The position numbers were made by a program, and so were the translations under genes. A stretch of 64,000 nt of DNA from Hyunsoonleella aquatilis. Lineage in GTDB: Bacteria; Bacteroidota; Bacteroidia; Flavobacteriales; Flavobacteriaceae. This document shows positions 25,994 to 33,699 of the stretch, one piece after another (within the stretch, counting starts at the first letter, position 1; each line of letters starts with the position of its first letter). The notes under the pieces are model-generated. The model ran no database searches. It worked only from the letters and a program-made list of their open reading frames with translations, and was not told the origin of the DNA. The DNA is taken from positions 682,001 to 746,000 of the forward strand of contig NZ_JACNMF010000002.1 in the NCBI RefSeq assembly GCF_014270105.1, given 5' to 3'.

Positions 25994-27229
25994 CTACATC
26001 CTATAAATCCAACTCGCAGGGTTCTGAGTTTTTAAATCCTTAAACACCACAAAGTTGAGTACGGTTTCGCCTGTAGTAGGATTGGTAAAAACCTCTCCTA
26101 TTTCCTGTTTGGTTTTTACTTTATCGCCCTCTTTTACCGTTACTTTATGAAGGTTTTTATAAGCGGTAATGTAATTTCCATGTCGGACCATTACAATGGG
26201 ATTGGCGTTCTTTATACGCACAATTCTGCTGACGGTTCCATCAAAAACGGCGCGGACTTTTGCTCCTTTTTCAGTGGAAATCCTTACGCCATTACTTTTG
26301 ATGGTCAACGATCTGTCGATAGGGTGCGGTTGGGTGCCATAGCGCACCTTTACGAACCCTTTTTCGACTGGCCAAGGCAGTTTCCCTTTATTGGCGACAA
26401 AGCTATTGGCCAATACTTTCTCTTCCGCTGTTAATGCAAAGTTGGACTTACTGGTTTTAGTGGTTCTTGAACCCTTATTGGATTTGGCTATTTCGGCACG
26501 AATGATGCGTTCTATTTCTCTGTCAATTCTATCCGCTTCACGTTGTTTTGCTTTGATTTGAGCCGTATATCTACTTAAATTCTTTCGGATGGACGCCATC
26601 AATTCCTGATGCTGCGCTCGCTCTTTTTGTAGTGTTTTTTGAGTAGTTCGGTTCTCCGCAATTAATTTGTCCTTCTCTTTTTTTTGTCCCAGTAAGTTTT
26701 GATTGATCTGCTGTAATTCCGCAGTTTTGGCCTTGATGGTTTCCCCCTGTTCCTTCTGATGATTGGTATACTGTTTCATATACTGCAATCGCTTGTAGGC
26801 CTGTTTAAAATCGTTTGAGGACAACAAAAACATAATCCTGCTTTGCTGATTTCGGCTTTTATAGGACTTCACTATCATGGCGGCGTAATCCTCCTTCAGT
26901 AATTTTAATTCATTTCTAAGGTTTGAAATCTGTTTTTGATTATTATTGATTTCCCTGGTAAGCAAATTTGCCTGTTGATTGGTAACCTTAATCAAGTTGT
27001 TCAGCACACTTATTTTATAGTTGAAGTCCTCGATCAAAGACAGTTGTGATTTCTCTTTGGATTTGTTTTCTGCCCTTAATGCATTTATTTTTTGGATTTC
27101 TTTTCGTAATTCTTGCCGACGGTCTTCCAGCAGTTTTTGTTTACCGGATTGCCCAAGCAACGGGTAGCTACATGAAAGAAAAAGAAATATAATCAGACCC
27201 TTTAATATTTGGTTTTTTGCTACCATCAA
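25994..27229 (-). CDS. EnvC/NlpD-like murein hydrolase activator with degenerate M23 (LytM) domain
   Basis: A signal peptide (residues about 1-26) precedes a long coiled coil (about 28-250) rich in Lys, Glu and Gln, then a C-terminal LytM domain (about 290-411). The metal ligands of active M23 peptidases are lost. HxGxD reads SNGVRI, the HxH strand reads YKNLHKV, and the last LHF reads LNFVVF. It is therefore likely a regulator of cell-separation amidases rather than a peptidase, as in E. coli EnvC. Its start overlaps the DUF4292 stop by 4 nt. Confidence 0.88.
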   Translation of the reverse strand: MMVAKNQILKGLIIFLFLSCSYPLLGQSGKQKLLEDRRQELRKEIQKINALRAENKSKEKSQLSLIEDFNYKISVLNNLIKVTNQQANLLTREINNNQKQISNLRNELKLLKEDYAAMIVKSYKSRNQQSRIMFLLSSNDFKQAYKRLQYMKQYTNHQKEQGETIKAKTAELQQINQNLLGQKKEKDKLIAENRTTQKTLQKERAQHQELMASIRKNLSRYTAQIKAKQREADRIDREIERIIRAEIAKSNKGSRTTKTSKSNFALTAEEKVLANSFVANKGKLPWPVEKGFVKVRYGTQPHPIDRSLTIKSNGVRISTEKGAKVRAVFDGTVSRIVRIKNANPIVMVRHGNYITAYKNLHKVTVKEGDKVKTKQEIGEVFTNPTTGETVLNFVVFKDLKTQNPASWIYRM

Positions 27230-27996
27230 AGCTCTATCTTCTTGAATCCAGAAGGGATTTTAAATGGAAATCGGATGTCTTCATTTAAGGACACGGATTT
27301 GAACTCCAGTTCGGCAATTAACTCCTTATCCCCTTCAACAGCAATGACTTTTACATGTTCTGGTAAAACTTCCTTTTCCACCTCCTGGTGTGCCAAGTAG
27401 TCAATCTGTAAATGCCGTTGCTCCGAAAATTGTGTCAACTGCTGTGATTGAATTTTATAATGCGAGGGATTCAAAAGAAAGAAAATTTCGAATAGTTCCC
27501 GCTGGTTTTTGGGTTGCAACACATAACTGCCTTCATGCACCGAAACCTTATAGGAATCGTCTTTTAAATTGTATAAGGCCTCACCCAAAATGATATTTTG
27601 GATCTTTTGAAAATCCAATTCGGTCCCCAAAAGTTTACTGAAATATTTAAAATCGCCTTCAAAATACGTGTTGTCCAGTTTATTGTAAAACGCAACACTG
27701 CTAGGCGTAATTTTTGCCCGAATGATCCCAAAAGTGGCACTCATCCAAAGCACTTCATCTTTTTTCATACGATAGCTCACCGTATGCGATTGCTTTTTGT
27801 CCTTTTCGGAATAGGTAATCTTTAATTTGGACTGAAGCGTATTAAATTCCGGGGATTTCTTGCCGTTTTCTTTAATCAACTGCCGTGCCGAAAGTTTTAA
27901 ATTGGCATCGCCTTCAGCTACGGTTTTTGAGGATTTACACCCAAAAACACCAAAACTAAGAACTAAGATGATTATAATATTACGTGTTTGTTTCAA
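27226..27996 (-). CDS. DUF4292 lipoprotein
   Basis: A 256-aa lipoprotein with lipobox FGVFGC. The mature part has the beta-rich pattern of LolB/LppX-like envelope proteins: LQSKLKITYSEKDKKQSHTVSYRMKKDEVLWMSATFGIIRAKITPSSVAFYNKLDNTYFEGDF, matching the Bacteroidota family DUF4292. It lies between the TPR gene and the EnvC-like gene in an operon. The location suggests an envelope role, possibly lipid or lipoprotein handling, which remains an inference. Confidence 0.85.
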   Translation of the reverse strand: MKQTRNIIIILVLSFGVFGCKSSKTVAEGDANLKLSARQLIKENGKKSPEFNTLQSKLKITYSEKDKKQSHTVSYRMKKDEVLWMSATFGIIRAKITPSSVAFYNKLDNTYFEGDFKYFSKLLGTELDFQKIQNIILGEALYNLKDDSYKVSVHEGSYVLQPKNQRELFEIFFLLNPSHYKIQSQQLTQFSEQRHLQIDYLAHQEVEKEVLPEHVKVIAVEGDKELIAELEFKSVSLNEDIRFPFKIPSGFKKIEL

Positions 27997-28010
27997 ACTT
28001 CAATACTTTT

Positions 28011-29381
28011 TTAATTACCTGTGGAAAATTGTAACGCTTTCGCTTTTTTCATAAACGCACCCGATTTTTCCATATTGCCCAACATTTCGTAAGCTTTGCT
28101 TAACTGTAAATAAAAATCGGATTCCATTTTAGGATTATCAATAACCCAATCCAATCCCGATTCCAACACTGAAATGGCGTCGTTCGGTTTTTGCCGTGCA
28201 TTTAAGACCACACCATTAATTAGGTAACCTAAAGGCTGTGCAGGAAATTTTTGGATAACCTCTTCACTTTTTTGAGTGGCATCATCAAACAGTTGCAAAT
28301 CGATTTGAAGCAACAAGACGTTTTTTATGATATTGAAATCGTCTCCGTTTAACTTTAATGCTTCCTGAAAATAGTGTATCGCTTTGGCTTTGTCGTTTTT
28401 ACTTAAATAATAATAGCCCAAATCCGTTAAGGTTTTGGCATTGGTTTTACCATCTAAAAGAGTAGTAGTCTCTACTAAATCCGCCTCGTACTGTGGATAT
28501 TCTTTCACAAAGCCTACAAAATCTGAAAGCACTTTTAACTTGGCTTCTGGTTTTATTTCATTGCTTTTCACAACAATTTTCATTGATTTAATGGCCTCTT
28601 CGGTATTATCATCGTCCAAATAAAATTTGTATAGCGCCAAATGTACTACCTGCGAATTGGGGTTGACCTTTAGCAATTCCTTAGCCGTTTCAAAAGCTTT
28701 TTCCTTTTCATTGTTTTCGCTATATCTGTAAATCAAAGCCAAGTAATTGGACTCTTTTTCAGGATTATCTTCAATGCGAGATTCCAGATTTTCAATTTGG
28801 TCTTTAGTACGACCGGTAATCTGGTATATTTTATTGCGCATGATATCCCTTGAAATGGAAATACCGTAGGCTTTATCAAGTTCATCCAATACCCCTAAAG
28901 CGTCGTCAAACTTTTCCATTTTAAGATATAGCGTAGCTAAATCTTCTTTGTAATCTGGGTGGTACTCTACCAATTGCTGAACGGTTTTTAGGGCTTTTTT
29001 TAATTCGTTTTGAGACACATAGTACCCATAAAGCTCATCGAGATACCACTCGTTATCAGGATCTTTATCAACAGCTTCCTTTAGGGCATCTTCGGCCTCA
29101 CCGAAGTTTTTCAGCTTCATGTAGTTTTTGCCTAACTCGAAATATAACACGGCAGGGCTTTTATCCAAAGCGATACATTGTTGCAAGGCCTCAACAGACT
29201 TTTCATAATTTTCGATACCTTTCTGCTTTAAGGCTTCAAAGAAAAACTCTTGAAATTTGTCTTCAACAACTCCTAAATCATCATCTGGAGTTTTGTTGAA
29301 ATCTACTTGGGCAAAGCTTACCTGTGGAAAAACAAAAATTCCAACAAGTAAAAGTAATATGTTGCAACCCTTTTTAATCAT
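28011..29381 (-). CDS. Periplasmic tetratricopeptide-repeat protein
   Basis: ATG at 29381 starts a signal peptide (MIKKGCNILLLLVGIFVFPQVSFAQ); the longer frame upstream has no role. The mature 430 residues are TPR repeats from end to end (for example ALQQCIALDKSPAVLYFELGKNYMKLKNFGEAEDALKEAV, and YYLSKNDKAKAIHYFQEALKLNGDD). It has no enzymatic motif and presumably serves as a scaffold for envelope assembly. It belongs to the nucleotidyltransferase-TPR-DUF4292-EnvC operon and overlaps the ABM gene by 8 nt. Confidence 0.85.
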   Translation of the reverse strand: MIKKGCNILLLLVGIFVFPQVSFAQVDFNKTPDDDLGVVEDKFQEFFFEALKQKGIENYEKSVEALQQCIALDKSPAVLYFELGKNYMKLKNFGEAEDALKEAVDKDPDNEWYLDELYGYYVSQNELKKALKTVQQLVEYHPDYKEDLATLYLKMEKFDDALGVLDELDKAYGISISRDIMRNKIYQITGRTKDQIENLESRIEDNPEKESNYLALIYRYSENNEKEKAFETAKELLKVNPNSQVVHLALYKFYLDDDNTEEAIKSMKIVVKSNEIKPEAKLKVLSDFVGFVKEYPQYEADLVETTTLLDGKTNAKTLTDLGYYYLSKNDKAKAIHYFQEALKLNGDDFNIIKNVLLLQIDLQLFDDATQKSEEVIQKFPAQPLGYLINGVVLNARQKPNDAISVLESGLDWVIDNPKMESDFYLQLSKAYEMLGNMEKSGAFMKKAKALQFSTGN

Positions 29382-29688
29382 ATGGTTTTGTTGAAAGCAA
29401 GTCCTCAATAACTTCAAATTTGTCTGCAATTTTAATGGCCTCACAGGATGTTTTCATTAAACTTCTAAACCTGTTTGCTTCTTCTGGTAAATTACTTCCT
29501 GAACTTTCAAACTTTTCTTTAGAAGGCCACTGCGCGTAAGCCACATATTCTTCATCAGCCTTTTTATGCAATCTTGAGCCCAAACTTCCTTCGTATTGAT
29601 AAATCAGTTGTGTCAATCCCTTCCAGCCTTCAATAAATACATGCTCTTGGCCAGGTTTGACTTTAAATGAATATAATACGATATACAT
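29374..29688 (-). CDS. Antibiotic biosynthesis monooxygenase (ABM) domain protein
   Basis: A single 104-aa ferredoxin-like alpha/beta-barrel domain: MYIVLYSFKVKPGQEHVFIEGWKGLTQLIYQYEGSLGSRLHKK, then EEYVAYAQWPSKEKFESS. Members of this family range from quinone or heme monooxygenases to proteins of unknown role, so no substrate can be assigned. It is inserted between the nucleotidyltransferase and TPR genes and overlaps the TPR start by 8 nt. Confidence 0.8.
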   Translation of the reverse strand: MYIVLYSFKVKPGQEHVFIEGWKGLTQLIYQYEGSLGSRLHKKADEEYVAYAQWPSKEKFESSGSNLPEEANRFRSLMKTSCEAIKIADKFEVIEDLLSTKPYD

Positions 29689-29708
29689 GCCTAATTTCCT
29701 TATAATAG

Positions 29709-30728
29709 CTATTCCAAAACTGAATAATCCCCAATACTTATACTAGTGAAATCACCATTATATTTCACATGATTCCCGATCATCGCATTGTTCAACTTGG
29801 CATTTTTTATTTCAGAATCGGTCTGAATCAAGCTGTTTTCAATAGTTGAGTTTTCAATAACCGTACCATTTCCGATGGAAACAAAGGGGCCGATAGTGGC
29901 GTTTTTCAACACCACATTTTCACCCACGAAACAAGGCTCAATAATATTGGAATTTTCGAGTTTAGCAGAAGATGCTACTAATTGCTCTTCACCATCCGAC
30001 TTCAAAAAGCCCAACATGCGCTGATTGGTTTCTATGGTGATGGCCTTATTCCCGCAATCCATCCATTCATCCACAGTTCCTGTTTTAAATACCTTCCCAT
30101 CTACCATCATACGCTTGATGCCATCGTTAATTTGGTATTCACCACCATTCATAACGTTCTCATCCAGAATTTCTTGCAGCTTATCCTTTAAAACTGCAAC
30201 ATCCTTGAAATAGTAAATCCCAATCACGGCTTGGTCTGATACGAAATTCTCTGGTTTTTCAACAAGTTCGATAATTTCATTATTTTCATTCAATTTTACA
30301 ACACCGTATGCTTCAGGATTATCCACTTGTTTTGTCCAAATCACACTATCAGCATTTGGGTCTAAATCGAACTCAGCCCGTATTAGCGTATCAGCATAAG
30401 CAATTACAGCCGCCCCAGACAATGAAGGTTTGGCACACATAATGGCATGTCCCGTTCCTAAAGGTTTATCTTGGCGGTAAATGGAGGCCTTGGCTCCTAA
30501 ACTTTTGGCCAAATCTTCCAAACTTGATACCACATCATCCCCAAACCATGCCGGGTCGCCTAAAACAAAGGCTATCTCATCAATTGGTTGCTTCAACACT
30601 TTAGCAATATCTTTTACCAAACGGTGTACAATAGGTTGTCCGGCAACCGGGATTAATGGCTTTGGTACAGTTAAACTGTGTGGGCGCAATCGAGAACCTC
30701 GACCGGCCATTGGGACTATTATTTTCAT
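29709..30728 (-). CDS. Sugar-1-phosphate nucleotidyltransferase with C-terminal beta-helix
   Basis: The N-terminal nucleotidyltransferase signature is MAGRGSRLRPHSLTVPKPLIPVAGQP, followed by PLGTGHAIMCAKPSLSGAAVIAYADTL and the VEKPENF loop. The C-terminus (residues about 255-330) has left-handed beta-helix hexapeptides (NSNIIEPCFVGENVVLKNATIGPFVSIGNGTVIENS), as in GlmU or GlgC-type enzymes. The sugar (glucose, mannose or GlcNAc 1-phosphate) cannot be decided. Context: first gene of the TPR-DUF4292-EnvC run, downstream of flippase and dut, so cell-envelope precursor supply is likely. Confidence 0.88.
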   Translation of the reverse strand: MKIIVPMAGRGSRLRPHSLTVPKPLIPVAGQPIVHRLVKDIAKVLKQPIDEIAFVLGDPAWFGDDVVSSLEDLAKSLGAKASIYRQDKPLGTGHAIMCAKPSLSGAAVIAYADTLIRAEFDLDPNADSVIWTKQVDNPEAYGVVKLNENNEIIELVEKPENFVSDQAVIGIYYFKDVAVLKDKLQEILDENVMNGGEYQINDGIKRMMVDGKVFKTGTVDEWMDCGNKAITIETNQRMLGFLKSDGEEQLVASSAKLENSNIIEPCFVGENVVLKNATIGPFVSIGNGTVIENSTIENSLIQTDSEIKNAKLNNAMIGNHVKYNGDFTSISIGDYSVLE

Positions 30729-30732
30729 ATTA

Positions 30733-30754
30733 ATGCCCGCGGAAGCGGGTATCT
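30733..30754 (+). repeat. Palindromic repeat, GCAGGAATCTC family (copy a)
   Basis: ATGCCCGC-GGAA-GCGGGTAT forms an 8-bp stem with one G-T pair, followed by CTCTTTTT. It has the same design and tail as copy b, 40 bp further right, and both point toward the GIY-YIG gene. Confidence 0.7.
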
Positions 30755-30772
30755 CTTTTTAGGTTAAACACT

Positions 30773-30795
30773 ATTCCAGCCAAAGCAGGAATCTC
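30773..30795 (+). repeat. Left inverted repeat of the GIY-YIG unit (copy b)
   Basis: ATTCCAGCCAAAGCAGG then AATCTC; the stem ATTCCxGC / GCxGGAAT has one mismatch. It sits directly after the GIY-YIG stop codon. It matches the reverse complement of the repeat at 31130-31152 at 20 of 23 positions by eye. Confidence 0.75.
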
Positions 30796-31116
30796 TTATT
30801 TATATCGTTTTAATTTATTAAAATCTAAATTCCAATTCATACTTAAATCCATCCAACTCGGATTCATATCCTCAATCAACTCAATTTTCCAATCCCTTTT
30901 CCATTTTTTGAACTGCCGTTCTCGCTTTGCTGACTCTTCTCCAGATTCAAATCCTTCAAAATAAATCAGCTTATCACAATTATATCTCGCAGTGAACGAT
31001 TTGGGAAAAACTTTTAATTTATGCTCTTTTACTCTTTCTTCGATATTATCAGTTACACCTATATACAAAACTCCATTTTTCCTATTTGCCATTATGTAGA
31101 CATACCAAAGTTTCAT
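30796..31116 (-). CDS. Single-domain GIY-YIG endonuclease (UPF0213/YhbQ-like)
   Basis: I take the ATG at 31116 (MKLWYVYIMANRKNGVLYIG). The longer frame, starting MKAGISESVE, reads through the flanking palindrome. GIY-YIG hallmarks: WYVYIM, then LYIGVTDN, Arg in IEERVKEHK, and the E-containing helix SAKRERQFKKWKRDWKIELIE followed by NPSWMDL. These fit a complete 106-aa catalytic domain with no extra DNA-binding module. Small GIY-YIG proteins of this class have no settled function. The flanking inverted repeats make a repeat-processing or mobilising role a hypothesis worth testing. Confidence 0.9.
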   Translation of the reverse strand: MKLWYVYIMANRKNGVLYIGVTDNIEERVKEHKLKVFPKSFTARYNCDKLIYFEGFESGEESAKRERQFKKWKRDWKIELIEDMNPSWMDLSMNWNLDFNKLKRYK

Positions 31117-31129
31117 TTCAACCGATTCT

Positions 31130-31152
31130 GAGATTCCTGCTTTCACAGGAAT
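31130..31152 (-). repeat. Right inverted repeat of the GIY-YIG unit (copy c)
   Basis: On the minus strand ATTCCTGTGAAAGCAGG then AATCTC; stem ATTCCTG / CAGGAAT with a 6-nt loop. It begins 3 nt after the dut stop codon and ends 13 nt before the GIY-YIG start. It is the inverted partner of 30773-30795. Confidence 0.75.
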
Positions 31153-31155
31153 TTG

Positions 31156-31590
31156 TTACTTGGTTCCTGTGCTACCAAATCCTCCTTCACCTCTATCAGT
31201 TGACGACAATTCTTCTACCTGAACCCATTCAGCACGTTCGTGCTTGGCAATAATCAGTTGCGCAATACGCTCACCATTGTGGATGGTAAATTCTTCATTG
31301 GAAAGGTTGACTAAAATAACGCCTATTTCACCTCTGTAATCTGCATCTATCGTGCCAGGGGCGTTCAGTACTGTAATTCCCTTCTTAGCGGCTAACCCGC
31401 TTCTAGGGCGCACTTGGGCTTCTAATCCCACTGGGAGTTCAATAAACAGTCCGGTTCCCACAATACTGCGCTCTAAAGGTTTTAACACTCTTGATGCTGA
31501 AATGTTAGCCCTTAAATCCATTCCCGCGGAAGCGATGGTTTCATAATGGGGTAAATCATGGGTAGATTTATTGATGATTTTTATTTTCAT
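31156..31590 (-). CDS. dut: dUTP diphosphatase
   Basis: It hydrolyses dUTP to dUMP, preventing uracil incorporation and feeding dTMP synthesis. Trimeric dUTPase motifs: [41 protein letters not shown], and the C-terminal arm [10 protein letters not shown]. At 144 aa it is full length. The start codon follows directly on the flippase stop, so the two are translationally linked. A family palindrome follows the stop. Confidence 0.97.
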   Translation of the reverse strand: MKIKIINKSTHDLPHYETIASAGMDLRANISASRVLKPLERSIVGTGLFIELPVGLEAQVRPRSGLAAKKGITVLNAPGTIDADYRGEIGVILVNLSNEEFTIHNGERIAQLIIAKHERAEWVQVEELSSTDRGEGGFGSTGTK

Positions 31591-33045
31591 TTATCTATTT
31601 AGTAAGGTTTTAATCAGTTTTCTTTCAGAAAAATATACGATGCCCAAAAATACAACTAACAACGAAATTCCAATAATATATTGACCTCTAAATTGATAGA
31701 AAGACAGGATCGAAAATCCAATTGAAAGCAACAAATAGGCTCCCATTTTTTTTAAATTGTAGGGTATTGGGTAATACTTCCTTCCGAAATAATAAGACAA
31801 CAATACCATAGTGCCGTAAGCCGCTAAAGTAGCAATTGCTGAACCTTTATAACTTATAATGGGTATCAGCCAAATGTTTAGAGCTAAAGTAATTATGGCC
31901 CCAACTACGGAAATATATGCTCCAAACTTTGTGCGGTCCGTTATTTTATACCAAACTGAAAGGTTATGATAAATGCCCAAACAAAAACTAGCCACCAAGA
32001 TGATGGGTACAATCCACATGGCTTCCCAGTAGGATTCATCCCTGATAATTATGACTTTCAAAATATCTGAAAATACTACGACAACCAATAGAATCACAGC
32101 TCCGAAAGCGACGAAAGACTCCAAAATTCTGGCGTAATTCTTCTGCGGATTTTCACTTTTGGCATGGCTAAAAAAATAGGGTTCGATGCCCAATCTAAAT
32201 GCTGTGGCAAAAAGGGTCATAAACAAAGCTAATTTGTAGCATGCCGAAAACATCCCAACTTCCTCCTCAGGATTCTCAGCTGTGGATAAACTGCTCTCCA
32301 ATAAAATGCGGTTAAAAGTTTCAATGGTAGTATATGCCAGTCCTGCAACAAGCACCGGAAGCGCATATTTCATCATTTGGTTCCATAACTGAGCGTCGAA
32401 AATATATTTGATCTTACCATAAAATGGCAGCATCAATGCCAATGTGAATGCACTTGCAATCAAATTGGCAATTAATACATAACTGATTTCGAAATCGAGT
32501 TTGTAAATAGAACTAAAAAGGTCATTATTGTTGGCCAAATCAGCCAAAAGCAAAAAGAAGAATAAGTTAAAGCCAATATTGATGGCCACGTTAACAATTT
32601 TTATAATTGCATATTTAACAGGTTTTGCGTTGGCTCGTAACCAGGAAAAAGGGATAATTACCAGCGCATCAAGCAATAGAATCCAAATGACGAAGCTAAT
32701 ATGTTGTACTTTAATATCCGTTATCTCGGCAATTTGATGCTTAAACAAAAATGCCAAAAGGAATATCGCTAAAGATGTGAAAACTATGGACAATGTTGCC
32801 GTCCCAACTACTTTTTCCTGCTGCTCTTCCTTGTTAAAAAAACGAAAAAAGGCCGTTTCCATGCCGTAGGCCAAAATCACATTAAAAATGGCAAACCAGG
32901 AAAAAATGATGGATACTTTGCCATAAATGCCTACGGCCATCACATGTGTATAAAGTGGTGTGAGCAAAAAACTCAACATTCTGGGAAGCACAGTAGCTAA
33001 ACCATAAATAAAAGTTTGTTTGAATAATGTTTTGAGTCCGCCCAA
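31591..33045 (-). CDS. Polysaccharide flippase (Wzx/MOP superfamily)
   Basis: A 484-aa protein with about 12-14 hydrophobic helices, beginning TLFKQTFIYGLATVLPRMLSFLLTPLYTHVM, the pattern of lipid-linked oligosaccharide flippases. The start must be TTG at 33045: an in-frame stop lies upstream and the next Met (residue 23) would cut the first helix. It probably exports an undecaprenyl-linked glycan. It is followed without gap by dut and, past the GIY-YIG unit, by the sugar nucleotidyltransferase. Confidence 0.85.
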   Translation of the reverse strand: MGGLKTLFKQTFIYGLATVLPRMLSFLLTPLYTHVMAVGIYGKVSIIFSWFAIFNVILAYGMETAFFRFFNKEEQQEKVVGTATLSIVFTSLAIFLLAFLFKHQIAEITDIKVQHISFVIWILLLDALVIIPFSWLRANAKPVKYAIIKIVNVAINIGFNLFFFLLLADLANNNDLFSSIYKLDFEISYVLIANLIASAFTLALMLPFYGKIKYIFDAQLWNQMMKYALPVLVAGLAYTTIETFNRILLESSLSTAENPEEEVGMFSACYKLALFMTLFATAFRLGIEPYFFSHAKSENPQKNYARILESFVAFGAVILLVVVVFSDILKVIIIRDESYWEAMWIVPIILVASFCLGIYHNLSVWYKITDRTKFGAYISVVGAIITLALNIWLIPIISYKGSAIATLAAYGTMVLLSYYFGRKYYPIPYNLKKMGAYLLLSIGFSILSFYQFRGQYIIGISLLVVFLGIVYFSERKLIKTLLNR

Positions 33046-33128
33046 AGGATAGGTTTTATGCCACTAAAAATACACTATTAGAACCTGTTAAGCAAAGATT
33101 ATAATTTGCGCCAATTTATTGTGAAAAA

Positions 33129-33563
33129 CTATTGCTTTGCGACTCCAGAAACTTTGAAATAATGCGTTTTATTGTTTAATTCATAAAAAATCACGGCCTC
33201 ACCCGCCTTCAATTTAGAAAACTGTTTTGGTGGTAATTCTGGTAATTCGTTAGCATGCTCCGCATAGGGTTCATCGCTCATGATAAAATCTATTTTTGGA
33301 AAAGAGCCTGAGTACAAGTTTTTCTTTGAAAGATTCAATTTTGTAATTTTTCCTCGGAATAGAATACTATCTAGTTGCAAATTATTTGGATTCGATTCTA
33401 TAGGAATAAAGATGCTACCCACAGCAGAATTGGTATTCTGCTCTGTATATGAAATTTGACCTATTCCCAATGGAGGATTATCTTCAAGTTTTTGGGTACT
33501 GGCACATTGAAGACATCCGACACAAACGGAAAATGCAAGCAATAGGTGTTTTAATAATTTCAT
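33129..33563 (-). CDS. Lipoprotein of 144 aa, unrecognised
   Basis: The signal peptide ends with a lipobox (CVGCLQC). The mature domain (about 120 residues) contains short beta strands (AVGSIFIPIESNPNNLQLDSILFRGKITKL) and a Pro/Glu-rich loop (NELPELPPKQF). I do not recognise the family. It is separated from the atp operon by two palindromes and from the flippase gene by 83 nt, so it is probably its own transcription unit. Confidence 0.72.
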   Translation of the reverse strand: MKLLKHLLLAFSVCVGCLQCASTQKLEDNPPLGIGQISYTEQNTNSAVGSIFIPIESNPNNLQLDSILFRGKITKLNLSKKNLYSGSFPKIDFIMSDEPYAEHANELPELPPKQFSKLKAGEAVIFYELNNKTHYFKVSGVAKQ

Positions 33564-33622
33564 AATCCTTTGTTCTAAAAGTACGAGTTCAAAAGTTATA
33601 CCAAATAAACCATAGAGAAAAA

Positions 33623-33655
33623 AGACCTGTCAGGTTTTGGAAACCTGACAGGTCT
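33623..33655 (-). terminator. Terminator of the atp operon formed by an AGACCTGTCAGGTTT palindrome
   Basis: Perfect 15-bp stem (AGACCTGTCAGGTTT / AAACCTGACAGGTCT) with a 3-nt loop. On the minus strand, downstream of atpG, it is followed directly by six T (the first overlapping the stem end) and CTCT, giving an intrinsic terminator. I have seen this palindrome type in many Bacteroidota intergenic regions, so it may be a repeat recruited as a terminator. Confidence 0.8.
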
Positions 33656-33677
33656 AATAAGCTTGTCATTAATGAGG

Positions 33678-33695
33678 TTCCTGCGTTCGCAGGAA
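33678..33695 (-). repeat. Palindromic repeat, GCAGGAATCTC family (copy d)
   Basis: Stem TTCCTGCG / CGCAGGAA, perfect 8 bp around a 2-nt loop, followed on the minus strand by CCTCA. It starts 4 nt after the atpG stop, and TAACAAATTCCTG is shared with copy c after dut. Confidence 0.7.
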
Positions 33696-33699
33696 TTTG

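Larger units (their letters stand above)
30773..31152 (-). mobile_element. Putative mobile unit: GIY-YIG gene between inverted palindromic repeats
   Basis: The 380-bp unit consists of one nuclease gene bounded by inward-facing 23-bp repeats (30773-30795 and 31130-31152). Extra copies of the same palindrome lie nearby (30733) and elsewhere (21931, 33678, 48546, 52448). The unit splits a run of envelope genes (flippase-dut / nucleotidyltransferase-TPR-DUF4292-EnvC) that I recall as contiguous in other flavobacteria. The arrangement resembles RAYT/REP elements. Mobility itself is inferred; no target-site duplication was established. Confidence 0.45.

Noticed and set aside
31515-31540. CCCGCGGAAGCG string resembling a palindromic repeat copy
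   Set aside because: It is inside dut and encodes the conserved SAGMD motif; there is no second stem arm.
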